A DNA stretch of 64,000 nucleotides. Origin: Trissonchulus latispiculum (taxonomy: Eukaryota; Nematoda; Enoplea; Enoplida; Ironidae). The notes beneath the pieces were generated by a model that was not told where the DNA came from, ran no database searches, and was given only the letters and a program-made list of their open reading frames with translations. Below, in pieces: positions 11,759-28,241 of this stretch. Location of the stretch: contig JASAND010030883.1 of the NCBI GenBank assembly GCA_030248195.1, positions 27,266 to 91,265 of the forward strand, in the 5' to 3' direction. Both the position numbers and the translations under genes were made by a program. Within the stretch, counting starts at the first letter, position 1. Each line of letters opens with the position of its first letter.

Positions 11759-12454
11759 ATGTAAGTTGTTAACCCAATGAATCTTTGTTTCAATCGTTTC
11801 TTTAGATTCCTTCAAGCGACAGTTTAACCAAGTTTAAAGATGTAAGTGTATCGACAACCAACCATAAGTCTTAAAGCAAATGGAAATGGTGGAATAAAAA
11901 TAATACTCAACAAAGACAAATAATACTCATTTCAAACGCGTAACTTGCAATAGGATTATGTAATTGCGAGCGACCACCTTTTGATCTCACAAATAGTCTT
12001 AATGCCACTTTTCATGTCACTGTAGAATTAATCAAAATTTAGGTACGACCCATGAAATCGGTAACACAGGAATTTCCAGAACCACGCGAAAACAGGACCT
12101 CAAATAAGTTTCATGCTATTGTTGGAAGCTGCCTGGTACAGCCACGTTAAGCATCAATTCCATAAGACTTCTGGATTTTTTAACAAAGTCAGCTGTTGTT
12201 AAGCTTTTCGCTATCATTATGATTTTATTTTATGGTATTGTAGGAAATTTCTCGGAGGTTTGCTGGTCTTGGTTGTGGTCTTGACTTTGGTGGGGCCGCC
12301 CGTGGAATCGCTTCGAGTGAAGCGGTTCAAAGGGCAGTGCTTTGGCGGGATGTACTCCACGGGTCTTCAGGCCTGCTACAACTATTGCCCCACGATTGGT
12401 CAGCGATGCAAGGCCGGAACCGGAATCACGCCCTGGCATTGCTGTGTCGATTGA
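11759..12454 (+). CDS. Defensin-like six-cysteine secreted peptide, copy 1
   Basis: Two coding exons: 11759-11760 (only AT of the start codon) and 12244-12454. The donor is AT|GTAAGTT at 11760/11761 and the acceptor TATTGTAG is at 12243. An in-frame TAA at 11735 precedes the split ATG, so no earlier start exists in that frame. The product is 70 aa: a hydrophobic signal peptide (about residues 2-24), a short pro-segment ending in the dibasic site KR, then a mature region with cysteines spaced C-x11-C-x3-C-x6-C-x10-CC. The terminal CC recalls beta-defensin or big-defensin spacing, not the CxC of classical insect defensins. An antimicrobial role is inferred only. A poly(A) signal AATAAA lies at 12513-12518. 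A paralogue lies at 28242-29801. Confidence 0.75.
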
Positions 12455-14115
12455 AGATTTTATAAACAAATTTTCGTATTTTGCATTTTTACATTATGTT
12501 AGTTTGAACTGAAATAAAATTTGAAACGGACTGGTTATGTTCCCTCAGAGTTGGTATCGGGCCGCAGGTACTCGCGGGGTGGGGTGATTATCAGAAAATC
12601 TCAGTCACTACTCACTTTCGGCGATGGCAACCCTGATAAAACTTAAACCTTTGCGTGATCAGTGTAATATTCTAGAGCTATGTACTTATCAAACAGCTCC
12701 TGCGAGGTTTAATGAAGTTTGGTTTACGCGAAACCTGGAAATTATTAATTTAGTCGAATCTAGCTGTATTGAATCTTCACAAATATTTATTTCGTTATCG
12801 ATAAAATCGGATACCTGATAAAATGAAAAAGTATTCTGTTCAGGAAAAAATATGTTACTGGTATAGCTAATACAGGAACAGGAGCAGGGACAAAGGAACC
12901 AGCAACGGGAACATTAACGAGCAGGAAAAAACGGCAGCCTGAGTTTAGGAATGGAAACGGAAGTCGAATTTTAAGAACAGGAGCAGGAACGGGGTTCTAA
13001 AACGGGAACAGACAGAGATCCATTTTCAGGAGCAAGATATATAATAGTGGTCTATTTCAGACAAAATAACGAACAAAATACGGAGCTGTTCTTGAAATGA
13101 TAATGCACAAGTAAACCCTCAGCTATTTTCTTAAAGGATTTGAGGCGTAACGGTGAAATCCACTGGAAGAAAAACTCACCATGAGAAACCAGGACACCCA
13201 ACTGACTTCGGCTGTTTTGGACATTGCAGCTTACCCCACAGTACATTCCGGAGTAGGATGGCATAATATTTCTGCAAAATATAATATTTTGAAACTAAGA
13301 AATGCCAAAATATAGCCTGACCCTCTAATTTGCTGACTGCATTGTATTTCACAGAATCATGGATAGTCCAAGCAGGTTAAGAATTAATTTATTTTTCCAG
13401 TTGTCGGATGATAGTTGATATTCCCTAGCAGCGGATTCCAGTCACTAAAAAGAAGAGTCAAAAGGTTGGATAAATCAAAGTATCAAAATTGTGGTGATTT
13501 CAAAGTATCAAAATCTACTCAGCAACTGAAATCGAAGACAACCCCAGATTCATTTTTCATAAGTCTAGTTGAACTATTTTAACAAAATTGGAAGAAACCT
13601 TTGACACTGATCTGCCAACCACAAAATCTTTGACAACCTTTACTGTAGAACTGGAAACCCTTGGATCACCATAATTTTGTATGTTCCGCAGCAATGCCAA
13701 ATTCGGACAAAATGTGACCAAAAAGCCTTACGATAGCTCTAAGTTAGACTAGTGGCCACAAGTCGTGTCGTCATTATAAATCAAGTGTTAATATGGCCAA
13801 TGATCATTTGGAATGTACCGTGAGCGTTCAAATTCCCAGGCAGCCTTACCTAAAGTTGGCTCAATCCAGCAACTTACAAAACCGTTTTGCCAGATTCGCC
13901 AGAATGCACTTGAAAACGTCAAGGTCCAATTTCGAAAATCGCAATGGTGCAAAACATGCTCAAAACTATCATTATTTCAAGGTAAAGGATAAGAATACTT
14001 TGATTAGTAACTGCATTAATGTTTCCTGGAATCGACACACTAATGCCAAAACCCTGACTTTCTTAGCGACTAGAATACAGAAAGAGTGCCAAAGTTTCCG
14101 GGAAAATCACATGTG
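12455..14115. other. Intergenic, no supported gene
   Basis: After the poly(A) signal of the peptide gene the sequence is AT-rich. A purine-rich patch with GGAACAGGAGCAGG-like words lies at about 12870-13020. A 107-aa ORF (13793-14116) has an ATG but no recognisable domain and was not accepted as a gene. Confidence 0.45.
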
Positions 14116-14119
14116 ATCA

Positions 14120-14390
14120 TAGGATAACGTGGGGGGAATGGGGGTAGACCCCTCCCCCAGACCGACAAAAAAGGGCAGACCCTCTCGTCCAGAAAGAAAA
14201 AAGGGTAGACCCCTCAGCGATTTTCATTGGTAATTTTTTAGCAAATTTAACGAATTTTTTCAAAAAAGTTTTTAAAAATCGCAAAAAATTGCCATTTTTG
14301 CTAATTTTTGGTTTCGGGGCAGACCGCCCTAAAATTTTCGATTTGTTCAGGGGTAGACCCCTCGCCGAGGTCGGGGTGGAACCCCCAGAA
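14120..14390. repeat. Dispersed GGGTAGACCCCTC-type words
   Basis: Variants of GGGTAGACCCCTC recur near 14144, 14172, 14204 and 14351 in an otherwise A/T-rich stretch. The word is nearly self-complementary. It may be the decayed end of a repeat element; no boundaries were found. From 14400 to 15078 nothing further was recognised. Confidence 0.45.
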
Positions 14391-15078
14391 TCTGTTAATG
14401 TATGTATGTGACCCGGTTTTCCGGTGTCCCAAGCAAAACCGGTTTTTTGATTAATAATTTTTTCTGAGCTAGGTCAACATTATGAGCTAGAAAACGTATT
14501 GGCCGTTCACCGGATTTGTCTCGGAACCTGCGGCATTTGCCAATACGTCACGTACTCGCGACACCTGCCACCACAGTGGCAACCACATTGAAAATTTTGT
14601 TTTCGGACATAATTATTTGATTAAATGTTGAATGCAACATTAAGCCTGTGTTATGACAGATAACAGACATAACAACAAACTTAAATAGGTTATCATCCAG
14701 AGTGCTATTTTGATTCAGATTAATACTGCAAATTATTTCTGCGGATTTTAATATTTTAAAAATTCATAGTCCTTACGTAGCATTAACAATAAATGATAGA
14801 GACAATTAGCTAAAGACCATTAACAGAAAATTTTAGACTGGCATTAGTTTTGAAATTATTAGACTATCCGAAACAATAGACTACTTGAAAGTACCACAAT
14901 CCAAGGATTAACTTGACGTCAAGTTGTCTTGTCAATTATTATGATTTCAACTCTAAGCCAGAGGTTATCTGAAGCTAAAGGAGGAAGAGGGATAATCGGG
15001 ACGAAGAGGAATCTACAGGAATAGTTTGCAATTTTAATTAAAATTTTATTAGGCTGTCCTAATGTAGACTATCCGAAA

Positions 15079-16622
15079 TTGGGCTATCCGGCAAAGCACT
15101 CACTCAATCAAAGTAGTTATATTTGTATAGCACAGCTTTCAAGACTGATGGAACGAATACTGAAGGATGACCGTTTTGATTACTTTACTAAATCCGGCTT
15201 AATATCTTGTCACCAGCACGGTTTTTTCTCTGGCAGGTCAACTCAAACACAACTTTTAAACTGTGTAAAGGATTGGGTCATATTTATTGGCAAAAGCATT
15301 CCGGTAAATATAGTTTATATCGATATTAGTAAAGCCTTTGACACGGTCAGTCATTTGAAGCTGATTTACAAATTGAAACGCTATAAAGTTCCTGATATAT
15401 TTTGTAAATGGATTGAAAATTTTCTAAACGATCGCTATCAGGTGGTTCGGGTGAACGGGGTGTATTCAGCACGGTGTCAGGTTCTGAGTGGGGTGCCTCA
15501 AGGAAGTGTGTTAGGTCCACTTTTGTTCTTGGTGTATATTAGTGATGTAACCAGTAGAGTTGAACAAAGCTATGTAAAAATATATGCGGATGATACAAAA
15601 ATATATTATACATGTGGTAGTGATGTTGACCGTAGTGTACTCTTACATGATATCGAAAACGTTTTTGGGTGGGCGAACGAGAACCAATTGAAAATTGCTT
15701 TGGAAAAGTGTTTTTAATGCATTTCGGTGGAAACAACAATGAATTCGATTATACTGTGAGTAATGTTCAGATTCCAGTTGTAAACTCTATGAAAGATCTA
15801 GGAATAGTTGTAGATGATAAATTAAAGTTTTCCCAACACTGCTCATCAATTAGTGTTAAATCTTTGACTCGTATGAACATAATTTTTAAGTCATTTCGAT
15901 CACGAGACCGGGATTTTTTGTGTGCGATGTACACTACTTATATCCGAAATATTTTGGAGTATAATTTCGCCGGTATGGTCGCCGTATTTCAAAAAGATAT
16001 TGAGAGAGTGGAAAACGTTCAAAGCCGGTTTTCAAAGCGGATTCCGGGTTTGCGCAATAAAACGTATTCTGAGCGTTTGGCAATTTTGGGATTAGAAAGT
16101 TTGGAATTGCGTAGGATCAAAGCAGATCTCAATCAGTGCCTTCGCATAGTGAAAAATCTCGACAACATTGATTTTTCCGACTATTTTGCCTACCGTCAGG
16201 ATGTGGGATTAAGGGGCCATAATTTAATGTTAGATTCTGTACACTGTCGAAGAAATGAGAAATTAAATTTTTTCAGTAGCAGAGTAGTTAAATTGTGGAA
16301 TAACCTCCCCCTTGAAGTTGCCAAGGTTGATTCACTTGAGGTTTTTAAATCTAAACTGCAGGATATAGATTTGTCGATTTATACAAAGACCTTTTAGCAT
16401 TTTGTGGCTATTTGTATACTGCACATGTTTATACAATTTTCACGTAGTTTGCAGATGTAGATATTAGTCTGGACTAGGTTTTATCTGATTGTTTTATATT
16501 GTTGTATGTACGGATGCATGTAAGTAGCTGTACATACAGTTCTTTGTATTCATTTTCAGTAAATGTTTTACTGCGTGACTATAATCTTTACTGAATAAAC
16601 CAATTGTTTGTTTGTTTGTTTT
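15079..16622 (+). mobile_element. 5'-truncated non-LTR retrotransposon (CR1/Jockey-like) with frameshift
   Basis: The reverse-transcriptase region reads in frame 15079-15717 and continues in another frame to 16397. Visible motifs are the palm aspartate block ISKAFDTVSH, GVPQGSVLGPLLF, and the catalytic YADDTKIY. The C-terminal part ends in the block typical of these elements (SSRVVKLWNNLPLEV). The frame is lost at a T run near 15712-15716, so the copy is inactive. The 5' end and any endonuclease domain are missing, as expected from truncated target-primed insertion. The 3' end is a TTTG-type tail at about 16604-16622. Assignment beyond the CR1/Jockey group is uncertain. Confidence 0.85.
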
Positions 16623-16941
16623 GTTCATTTCTGCATTCAATACTAATCATATATCCATATCCTAGAACAAAACAAACAGTACTACTAAGTAAAGTTCTCA
16701 ATATAGGGTGTACTGTCGCTGGGGGCAAGTACTTCGGAGAGACATGTGACGTGGGGGCAAGTTTCGCGGGAGCAAGTGATGGCCTTCTGAATTGAAGATA
16801 TCAGTCTTCCCAAACATTCACTCAGCTTCCCAAATGCCTGCGAAGTTTAAAATAGTGATTTGAATTATCTCCTGATTTTTACGAGAAAGGCTGGTTCCCT
16901 TCAAACTAGATTTCCCTTTCAAGAGGACAAATTGGTGTGAC

Positions 16942-16948
16942 TATAAAA
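16942..16948 (+). promoter_or_regulatory. TATA box candidate upstream of receptor gene A
   Basis: TATAAAA is kept at the same place in both duplicates (42972-42978 in copy B), about 845-1160 bp before the first coding exon. The flanks diverge more than this core. Non-coding 5' exon sequence may start about 30 bp downstream. Confidence 0.35.
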
Positions 16949-17787
16949 ACGATAGTTGCTGCCGCATCTGCATTACATTTACATTTTCAACTGTGCTCGT
17001 GTTCATGTTCTTGGGCGGCCGTACTTCCGAAGAATAGACTTTTGCACGAGATTGTGTCTCTTGGACCCAAGCCTGCACGGTGCCATTAAAAGTCACTGGT
17101 ATCGTTTAGCCATCGATGTGGACTTCTCTGAAAAACTTCCATCAGGTCGTCACAATGCAAAGGAATACCCCAAGCAAGACCTTTTATAAAATTTGTACCT
17201 GAAAAAATATCCTTGTAGAAATAATAAGCGACATGAAAATGAGCAAGGCGCTACTAATTGGTTACACGATACCCTCGGCAAACAAGATAACATGGTCTTA
17301 TGTCTCAACTCAGTACATTCTGAAACAATATTTTTGACAATTAGACAATAAAGTTAACATTCCACAGCTGCACCGTTTCTGTTAGGGCTTGTAGGAATGG
17401 TTAGTCTCAGTGGCAATGATGCTTTCAGTATTGAAGATTAATGTTCACTGCAGCCTTGCTAGTCCCGTACGGAATTTTGGTTTTTTCTGCTTGTGATTTG
17501 CAGCAGGAGGATCATTCCCTGTAAGGAGATCTGCTGCTCTTTGAGCAAACAACTTCTACAACTTTTCAATCATTATAAGTGCCGAAGAGCCTAGCAATTT
17601 GAACAGTTTTATGTCGAAACCTTAGCTAACAGACGGTCTTGTCCTGGGAAGGATATCGAAAGAAAGAATTTGTCGTCAGCCGTCAAGTTTTATCTTTAAA
17701 CTTGTATGCTTCCTTCCATGAATAATTTCGCTGAGCATTAAGTATTGAGATCGACTTCTAAAACATGTTCAAATTTAGCTAACATTA

Positions 17788-21206
<3,419 letters not shown>

Positions 21207-21701
21207 CTGCAGTATAAGTGATTAGTTGATGCTTTATGGCTTGGATATCAATTGAGTATCAATATTGACTATTAATTTTCTGTCTTTGAACGGTTGTTTC
21301 TCTGAATTTCTTTATTCCTAACAACGCTTATGAATTGCTATTATTGTTTAATTCCTTCCGGATGAGTTTTCCATGAACAGTCAATTATGTTTAAACCTTA
21401 AAAGCTTAAAATAATAATTTCCATTTTCGCGTACTTAGGCGCGTAAACTGTATAGTAAAGTGAGCTTTTTATGTAGGCTGTAGGCAGTTGGTATATTGGC
21501 AGTTGATATATGCTGTATAGTGCAAAATGTCACCTTCGTGGATAGCTACTTAAACTTGCACTGTTTGTTATGACTATAACCGCACCCTATGTATTAAAGT
21601 GTGTGACTTTTCTAATTTCTTTCATTATTTTCTAGCATAAAAGATAATAAACCGAAGTACTATGGAATGCTAAGAAGTTGATGCAAAACAAACAGTTGTA
21701 T

Positions 21702-22551
21702 TGATGCGGCCTCAAAAGTTTTGATTTGATTCAGTTCGATTTTCAATCTGAAAAATCATTAGATTTGATTCAAGTTCGAGTTTCTGCACCCGAAAAATGA
21801 ATTGATTTGACTCAGTTCGATGTTTTCAATTTGAAAGACTTTGATTTTGATGCAGTTTTTACCAAAACTGAATTTTGATGTTCCTTTTGATGTTTCAAAT
21901 TTGCGTTTGTGAAAATTTACATAATTTAAACCATCCTAATTTATAATCTCCACAGGTTGTTGTAGTGAGAACATAAAAATTTCAGGACTTGTTTTGAGAA
22001 CATAAAATTTTCATTTTTCATAATATTAAATGCCCATTGCTGCCGTAGAGATTCTTAATATAATTTAAACTTTTTGGCTTTAATGAAATCCTTGCATGCT
22101 AATCTTGATCAAAGTTAGAACTAATGTAAAAATAATGATCTAACAGTCTCCCGAAACGTAAAAGGCTACATTAAAGCAATAAACCTTTTCTAGTATATGC
22201 CTGCCAATACAGTCTTCCAAACTAAAAATCCCTTTTTAAAATTTGGTGGTATCTCTGCCGTGAGTACTGCCATAGTGAAGAGCACAATCAAAGCTTGAAT
22301 GCACAAAAAGGTTCAACAGTTCTCGAAAAGTTGCATGTATGAAAAAGTATTTTTCATAGTGTATATGAGACTAAGTGAAAGCTTTTAGCACATATTCGGC
22401 TGAATCAAAATGTGAATCAAAATCCCATCAAAATCAAAATTACTGATTCATGGACATAAGCTTTGATTTTATTCAGTTCGATTTTGGCTTCTAAAAATCC
22501 TGTAAGATTTAATTCAATTGGATTAATCAAAAATCAAAAGTCGCATCAAAA
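21702..22551. repeat. Inverted-repeat element with TTGATGCG termini (copy A)
   Basis: The left end TTGATGCGGCCTCAAAAG and the right end, whose complement reads TTTGATGCGACTTTTGA, are imperfect inverted repeats. The interior repeats TTTTGATTTGATTCAGTTCGATTTT-like words. It is also present at 50403-51233, so it predates the duplication. There is no ORF. Confidence 0.5.
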
Positions 22552-22555
22552 CTAG

Positions 22556-22735
22556 TCTTATGAATAGCCATTGTCGATTGGATCTACGTAAATATTGTTT
22601 TAGTGAACGTGTTGTCAAATACTGGAATAGTTTGCCAACAAAAGCAGTGTCGACAGACTCTCTTTCACGCCTTATAAAGATTGTAAAAAATCTAAATTTT
22701 ATTGAAACTCCTAGTGGTCGCGTGATCTATAACCG
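22556..22735 (+). pseudogene. Non-LTR retrotransposon C-terminus remnant
   Basis: The plus-strand frame contains FSERVVKYWNSLPTKAV, the block found near the C-terminus of CR1/Jockey-type reverse transcriptases. The frame closes just before 22740. A CTAACTAACTAA run near 22881 may be the element's tail. A shorter version is at 51255-51380 in copy B. Confidence 0.6.
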
Positions 22736-23435
22736 CTAGCGGCCCAACGCGATCACTGTCAGTTGCATCATTAATGACTGTATCCACATTTGTTTGTTGT
22801 GTGTATCTTTGAAGTTCTCTTGCAAATGTTGCTTTAGCCATGTATGCGTAACTTGATGAATAGATGGCTGGCAAAGTAAACCTAACTAACTAAAAACTCT
22901 TTTGATTCGATTCGAATCAGAAATCAAAACGATCGTACTGGCTACATAATAAAACATACTATGCCTGACTTCCAGTAGCAGCAATTTATCTTTCACTTCG
23001 TTTTCTTATCTTCCCCTATGTGTATGCGAATATCTCGATCTCGGGCGCTCGCTCGATTCGCGATTCACTCGTACAAAAAGCTATCTGACTTTGCACTTAA
23101 TAGACTACATCCTGTCCTTTTCTTCAAATTTGAGTTAGCTGAAGCTATATTGACGACGAAAATTTGGCAATCTAGCTGTGAAACGCTTTATGCAGACATA
23201 GGCAAAACCTATAAGTGGCTACGGCATAATGTGTAACTGTACATTTGGCTCATGCATGATCCTTAGAACTACATACTATCTTTATAGTTGTGAGCTGGTA
23301 TCCGTTCAACAACTTAATTATTTAGGAATCATCAAACTTCTGACTTTAAGATAGTATAACATTATTAAAGTATTGCAAAAATTGGCTTGAGCAAAGTAAA
23401 CCTGATTTTTTACTGCTTCTATTCAAGTCAGATCG

Positions 23436-23489
23436 ATTTTATTTTAAAATTATACAAAACGTATATTAGACCAAAACTCGAATGCGGTT
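23436..23489 (+). pseudogene. Non-LTR retrotransposon thumb-region remnant, split by TIR element
   Basis: The frame reads LYKTYIRPKLE-like sequence, typical of reverse-transcriptase thumb regions. It resumes at about 27467-27604 (LIERSFTNAYS) after the inserted TIR element. In copy B the two halves are adjacent at about 53290-53485. Confidence 0.55.
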
Positions 23490-23494
23490 CCTGG

Positions 23495-26400
23495 GGCCAA
23501 TTTCATAAAAAATTTGCAACTTGCACTTGCACTTGCACTTGCACTTGCACTTGAACTGCAAGTTCAAGTTCCCAGTGTTTCATAAAATTTTTCAGCCAAC
23601 TTGACGTTTTTTGGCAAGTTTGCAAGTCTACTTGCGGAACTTGCAACGCAAGTGCAAGTGCAAGTGCAAGTACAAACTCAAGTTTTATCTATATAGTTAC
23701 CTTATATTTGCACTATTTTAGTAGTTCCTCTTATACATTAGTTTTTATCTCATTGTGCTTAAAGTTTTACTGCCATCTATTTCAGTACTTGATTTATTCA
23801 CATAGCCCCCAAGATTTTAAGTGTTTGCATTTAATAAATACATAATTGTTCTTAAAAATAAACAACTCGTCTTGAAACTGCTAGAAATTGATTAAATATA
23901 TATTCGCTACCGTTCGTACTCTAGATGTCCTTGAAGGGCTCATCTCTGAAAGTTTTAAAATTTGTACCTTTGATCCTGAATATCTGTATCACGTTTCGAA
24001 CTTAATATTTAACACTATTTTTGAGAATATATGGAGCTAATTATGTGTGAAAACAAGAGAAATCCGTGGTGACCATCGATTTTAGAGCAAAGGGAAGCAG
24101 GTCATTTCTACCAAGGAGGTATTTTGCCAATATTACCATCTTCTAGTTTTCCCATCTCCACATTTTGTTGTGTTCGCGAGACTAGACAAGAGTGTTTGGC
24201 GTAAATATATAGTGATCTTATCACTCTCTACTGTCCTTTAGCCACGGCATCGACATGTGTTAAACGTAGGAAAACGCAGAAGTTACCCAAAAAGTAGGTC
24301 TCAGAAAAATTGTTCACTGGTCAAAAGATACAGCTCTATCCACCACTTTGCACATTAACATCAAGAAAATGAGGCTAGCGTTTGCTTGCACTAACGCGCG
24401 GCTAACTTTGACCATCAACGATATAATGTAGAGTGCACTTTTCTGTGGTTCAATTCAGCAAATCCAAAGAATCGACCGTTTCTAGACTGAGAACAAGTCG
24501 GTTCAATACTCTTTTCTTCAATCTTCTTCAAACTCAATCTTCTAAACCATTTCACGTATTTTTAAACCAATTTATCTAAACCAACTAAACCATTTAAACC
24601 ATTTCACATATTCTAAAACCATTCTAAACCTTAAGTTCACGTATTCTTTAAATTTACGTAACGGCTTAGTCTGGCAAATTAATGTTGCTGGCATAAACTT
24701 TCTTTTGGTGAAAAGGAAACTTAAAAATTATAAATCATTAAAAGAAGCCGATCTTTTAGGTTCTGAAAAATCAGTAGTAGCCAGGAACTAGCCATTCGGT
24801 GGAAAATTGAAATGGAGACCCAAACAATACATTTTGTATCCCAAATATCAGCTAAGTTCGTCAAGAATTGTAATAGTTATTCAATTTTTTCTATTTTCGT
24901 TTTTTCCAAATTTGACTGGTATTACACGCGATTCACTCCATGAATCACATGAATCACTCCACGATTCACATTCCCAATTGGATTTTCAGGACCGCTTATG
25001 TGTCAGCTATCATGTGATCTCTATGATCTATGCGATTTTTCAAAATTTGAAAGTAGATTTTTTGAAAAAATACCACTTTATGACCCAAAATTCGACCTAG
25101 CGGATCCAGTATTGGTCGGTAAAATAGCACAATCTTGAAGTTTAGTCTAAGCTGAAGCAAACGGCCACCACGCATATTGCGCCCGCAATGAATTTTTAAA
25201 GAATTCCCTATTTTAGATGGTTTTTGTCAAGCCGTCCTGATTGGCAGCAGCCAGTTTATCAGCTCATGATTCGCCTAGGACTCTAGGGGCCATTATTGGG
25301 CTCATTTTTAAAGAATTCAAGGTGGATCGAATTTCTCAGTCAAGTTAAATGACCTGACAAAAATGAAGTTTTTACTCTCTTTAAATCAAATTTTATTTTC
25401 TTAATATCACTGTCACGATGCATCTACCCCCCCCCCCCCCTTCTGAAGTTTCTTCTCCGGAAGTTTTAAGGTTAATTTATACAAACAGCATTTCAACCAT
25501 TACTCCCACATCCGTATTTCAAAAACTGTACCTACATGTTGGTTTCTAGAATTTCTTATCGAATTACGTTATATTCAACTGCTTCAATGCTTTATCTTTT
25601 GCAGCAGACAACAATAAAATTAATCGAGTTACGGTTTCTCTCTTCATTTTCCGCCTCTCCATGATTCTTCCTTTTCCTCTATTAGTTCTAACCAGTTCCG
25701 CAGGCAGCACTTTGTGACGGGAAACGGGCCAGGATTTTTGGAAAAAGAAGTCTGCAGAGTTGGCGGTTAACACATTTTTTGATGACCGCGAAATTAATTT
25801 TTGTCAATTTAATAACCCACTGCAATTATGGTAAAGTTGGATACAAGCTTGTTCTGAATTTTGTAGAATTTAGTAGTGCAAAGGTAAAACATGACTAGTA
25901 GGTAAATTTATGACTTATTTTAGCAGACAGACACTGAATTAGCGATCTTGTGTAACAAATGCCAGCTCTCTTTCCGATACAGTTGCACTTCTTGTGACCT
26001 AGTTTTTGTGCGCATTACAGGTGGTAGAAAATTGCTAGGAACTATTTTTAAGCGAATATTGGCTGTTAAAACGAAATTCTATATATATATAACGTTTTCT
26101 TTGGCTTTTACTTCAAAATCTGACCATTGGCCGATCGGTCAACGCCAATCCGAGAGAAAACGACCGGCGCTTCGGCCAGAAAATTCCCGGCCGATCTAAC
26201 GTGCACACCCAGAGTTGGCTCCGGGTCCGGGTACCTGCGGGTCTGGATCCGGGTGTGGGTCCAAGAACAGTAATAACCACAAAAATTTAGATACATTTAA
26301 GGATTTGGGAACATTAATTTTTGCCAATCTAGTCCATGGACAGACCTTATTGGCATTGGCATTGGCAAACATTGGCAAGCCTTTGTTGTTTGAGTTCAAA

Positions 26401-27464
26401 AATTTCGGTTATAATTTTGAACAAATGTTTTTTACAAAACTGCATTTCTCTCTATATTTGGACAATAAAGTTAGTTCCTGTATAATAAAGTTATGACGAT
26501 TAATGCAATTCCAGATAAGTTGTAGCGAACGATTCTTCACTTCTGTTTTCATAAATTTAAAAGAGAAAGAGAGAGGATGTGGAATTCCCAAAACGGCACC
26601 AATTGCTGAAAATGGCTGAATTATATAACATTGCAAAACTAAAAAGTTTATTTGGAGTTTACTCTTTTAAACTTAAAAACATTTATACTTATGTAGTAGT
26701 TTTACCATGAAATTAAAAATGGTTTAATTTGTCATTGATGTGCAAAATGTGTACCCGAAGCCAACTCTGTGCATACCAGCAGTGTGTGTTGTTTTGCTTC
26801 CATATCCACACAACTGCATCTTTGGAGTTTCCCTCTACCCAAGTGACCTGTCAAAAAAATTTCAGATATCAGAAATTGTGATGAATTTCCATATTTTGCA
26901 TATGATTAGTAGAACATCATAATTTACAATCATCTTTTTGATTATGTTATGGCATTCTTTTAACAACCACAGCTGCATACTCGAAAAACAAAATTGCTAG
27001 ATATAAACACAAATACATTTTCATTCTCAGTAAATATGTACATTACCTGCTATCAATACAATAATAACCAAAGAAAAACTGCAAACACTGCGTTAGAGTT
27101 TAGATAAGTTGCGAAATTAATGCACGAAATTAGCGAATAAACACTTAAAACTCTAAAAAATAACTCTACCTCTAAAAAATGCGTATAAAACGGTAACTTG
27201 CAACAAATCGTTCAGTAAAAATAGACTCAACTACTTGCACCGCAAGTGCAAGTTGCAAGTGCAAGTACTGACTACTTTTATGAAACAAACTCTGACTGCA
27301 AGTGTTAGCCGGCAACTTGTAACTTGCGGACTTGCAACTTGCGGTTTAGGTGCAAGTCCGCAAGTAGCACTTGCAGTTTTATGAAACAGTTAACTTGTAA
27401 CTTGCATGTGCAAGTTGCAACTTGCATATGCAAGTTGCAAGTTTTAGGTTTTATGAAATTGGCC
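23495..27464. mobile_element. 4-kb TIR element with CTTGCA subterminal repeats
   Basis: The termini are perfect inverted repeats GGCCAATTTCATAAAA (left) and TTTTATGAAATTGGCC (right), flanked by CCTGG at 23490-23494 and 27465-27469, a candidate 5-bp target duplication. The insertion is absent from copy B, where the flanks join near 53340. Both subterminal regions (about 23515-23690 and 27235-27450) are packed with ACTTGC/GCAAGT words, likely transposase-binding sites. The interior has a C run (25428-25441) and a GGGTCCGGGT-rich patch (26215-26265) but no transposase, so it is non-autonomous. Confidence 0.85.
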
Positions 27465-27604
27465 CCTGGTAATCTCATTATTTGAAAAACATTGATTTAA
27501 TCAAACGTTCATTTACAAATGCTTACTCGGTATGGGCATTCTATCATACAAACAACTGTTGAAGAAGCTTTGCTTAACCTTGTTGGCGTCGTATTATAAA
27601 AGAT

Positions 27605-28241
27605 CCAGGTATGACATGTAAATTCGTTCTTGGTCAAGTAGATCTAAACTTCAACAGATGATTTCGAATATAGACAGCTCGAGTCCAAAAGGGCATACGT
27701 ATAAATTGACTATTAAAAGTGGTAACACTGATATTTGAAAGAAGTTTTCATTAATGGAATTGTTAGTATCTGGAATGTTTCTGAAGGAACTACAGTAAAT
27801 GCTCCAAAGGTAATTTAATTTAATTAAATTTAATTTAAATGCCTTTAAATTTAATTTAATTGCCTCTATTTCTTTTGCACAGGGCCAGGGACTAGAATTA
27901 TGTCAAACGGTCATTCGGTCATTCGGTCCGCCCCATCCCGACCTATGTATTAGCTTTCATTTTTTAGTGTTTACGTTGATTTGCGTGTCTGATTGCTTAG
28001 TCACTGTTTATGTGTTGGTTGGTTGGAAATGAATTAACATACTACATAAAAGCGTTGTTGCGTTAAAAGCACTGCACAAAAGGATACCATTTAATTAGAA
28101 AATCTAAATCGCAACAATCGGCTTTTAAGCAGTGATTTAAATGCTGCTATACTACACTACGTGCCAAAAGCTTTTATTGCATAATATCAGCTCACATTTC
28201 ATAGACATAGACTCTTAGAAGTGCATCATCTAGATTCGACC
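27605..28241. other. Intergenic and upstream region of defensin-like gene 2
   Basis: No ORF was recognised. An AATTTAATTTAA-type low-complexity patch lies at about 27812-27865. The promoter and 5' non-coding exon of the peptide gene at 28242 should lie here, but no TATA box was assigned. Confidence 0.4.

Noticed and set aside
13793..14116. 107-aa ORF with ATG
   Set aside because: No domain, AT-rich composition like the flanks, no paralogue in the window.
16956..17189. Open frame conserved between duplicates (DPSLHGAIKSHWYRLAID) as a possible first receptor exon
   Set aside because: Most base differences between the copies change amino acids, the frame has no plausible ATG in copy A, and no splice site links it to the gene.
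22692..22874. Minus-strand ORF conserved in copy B (51332-51514)
   Set aside because: Shadow of a retrotransposon remnant on the plus strand; conservation is explained by the duplication.
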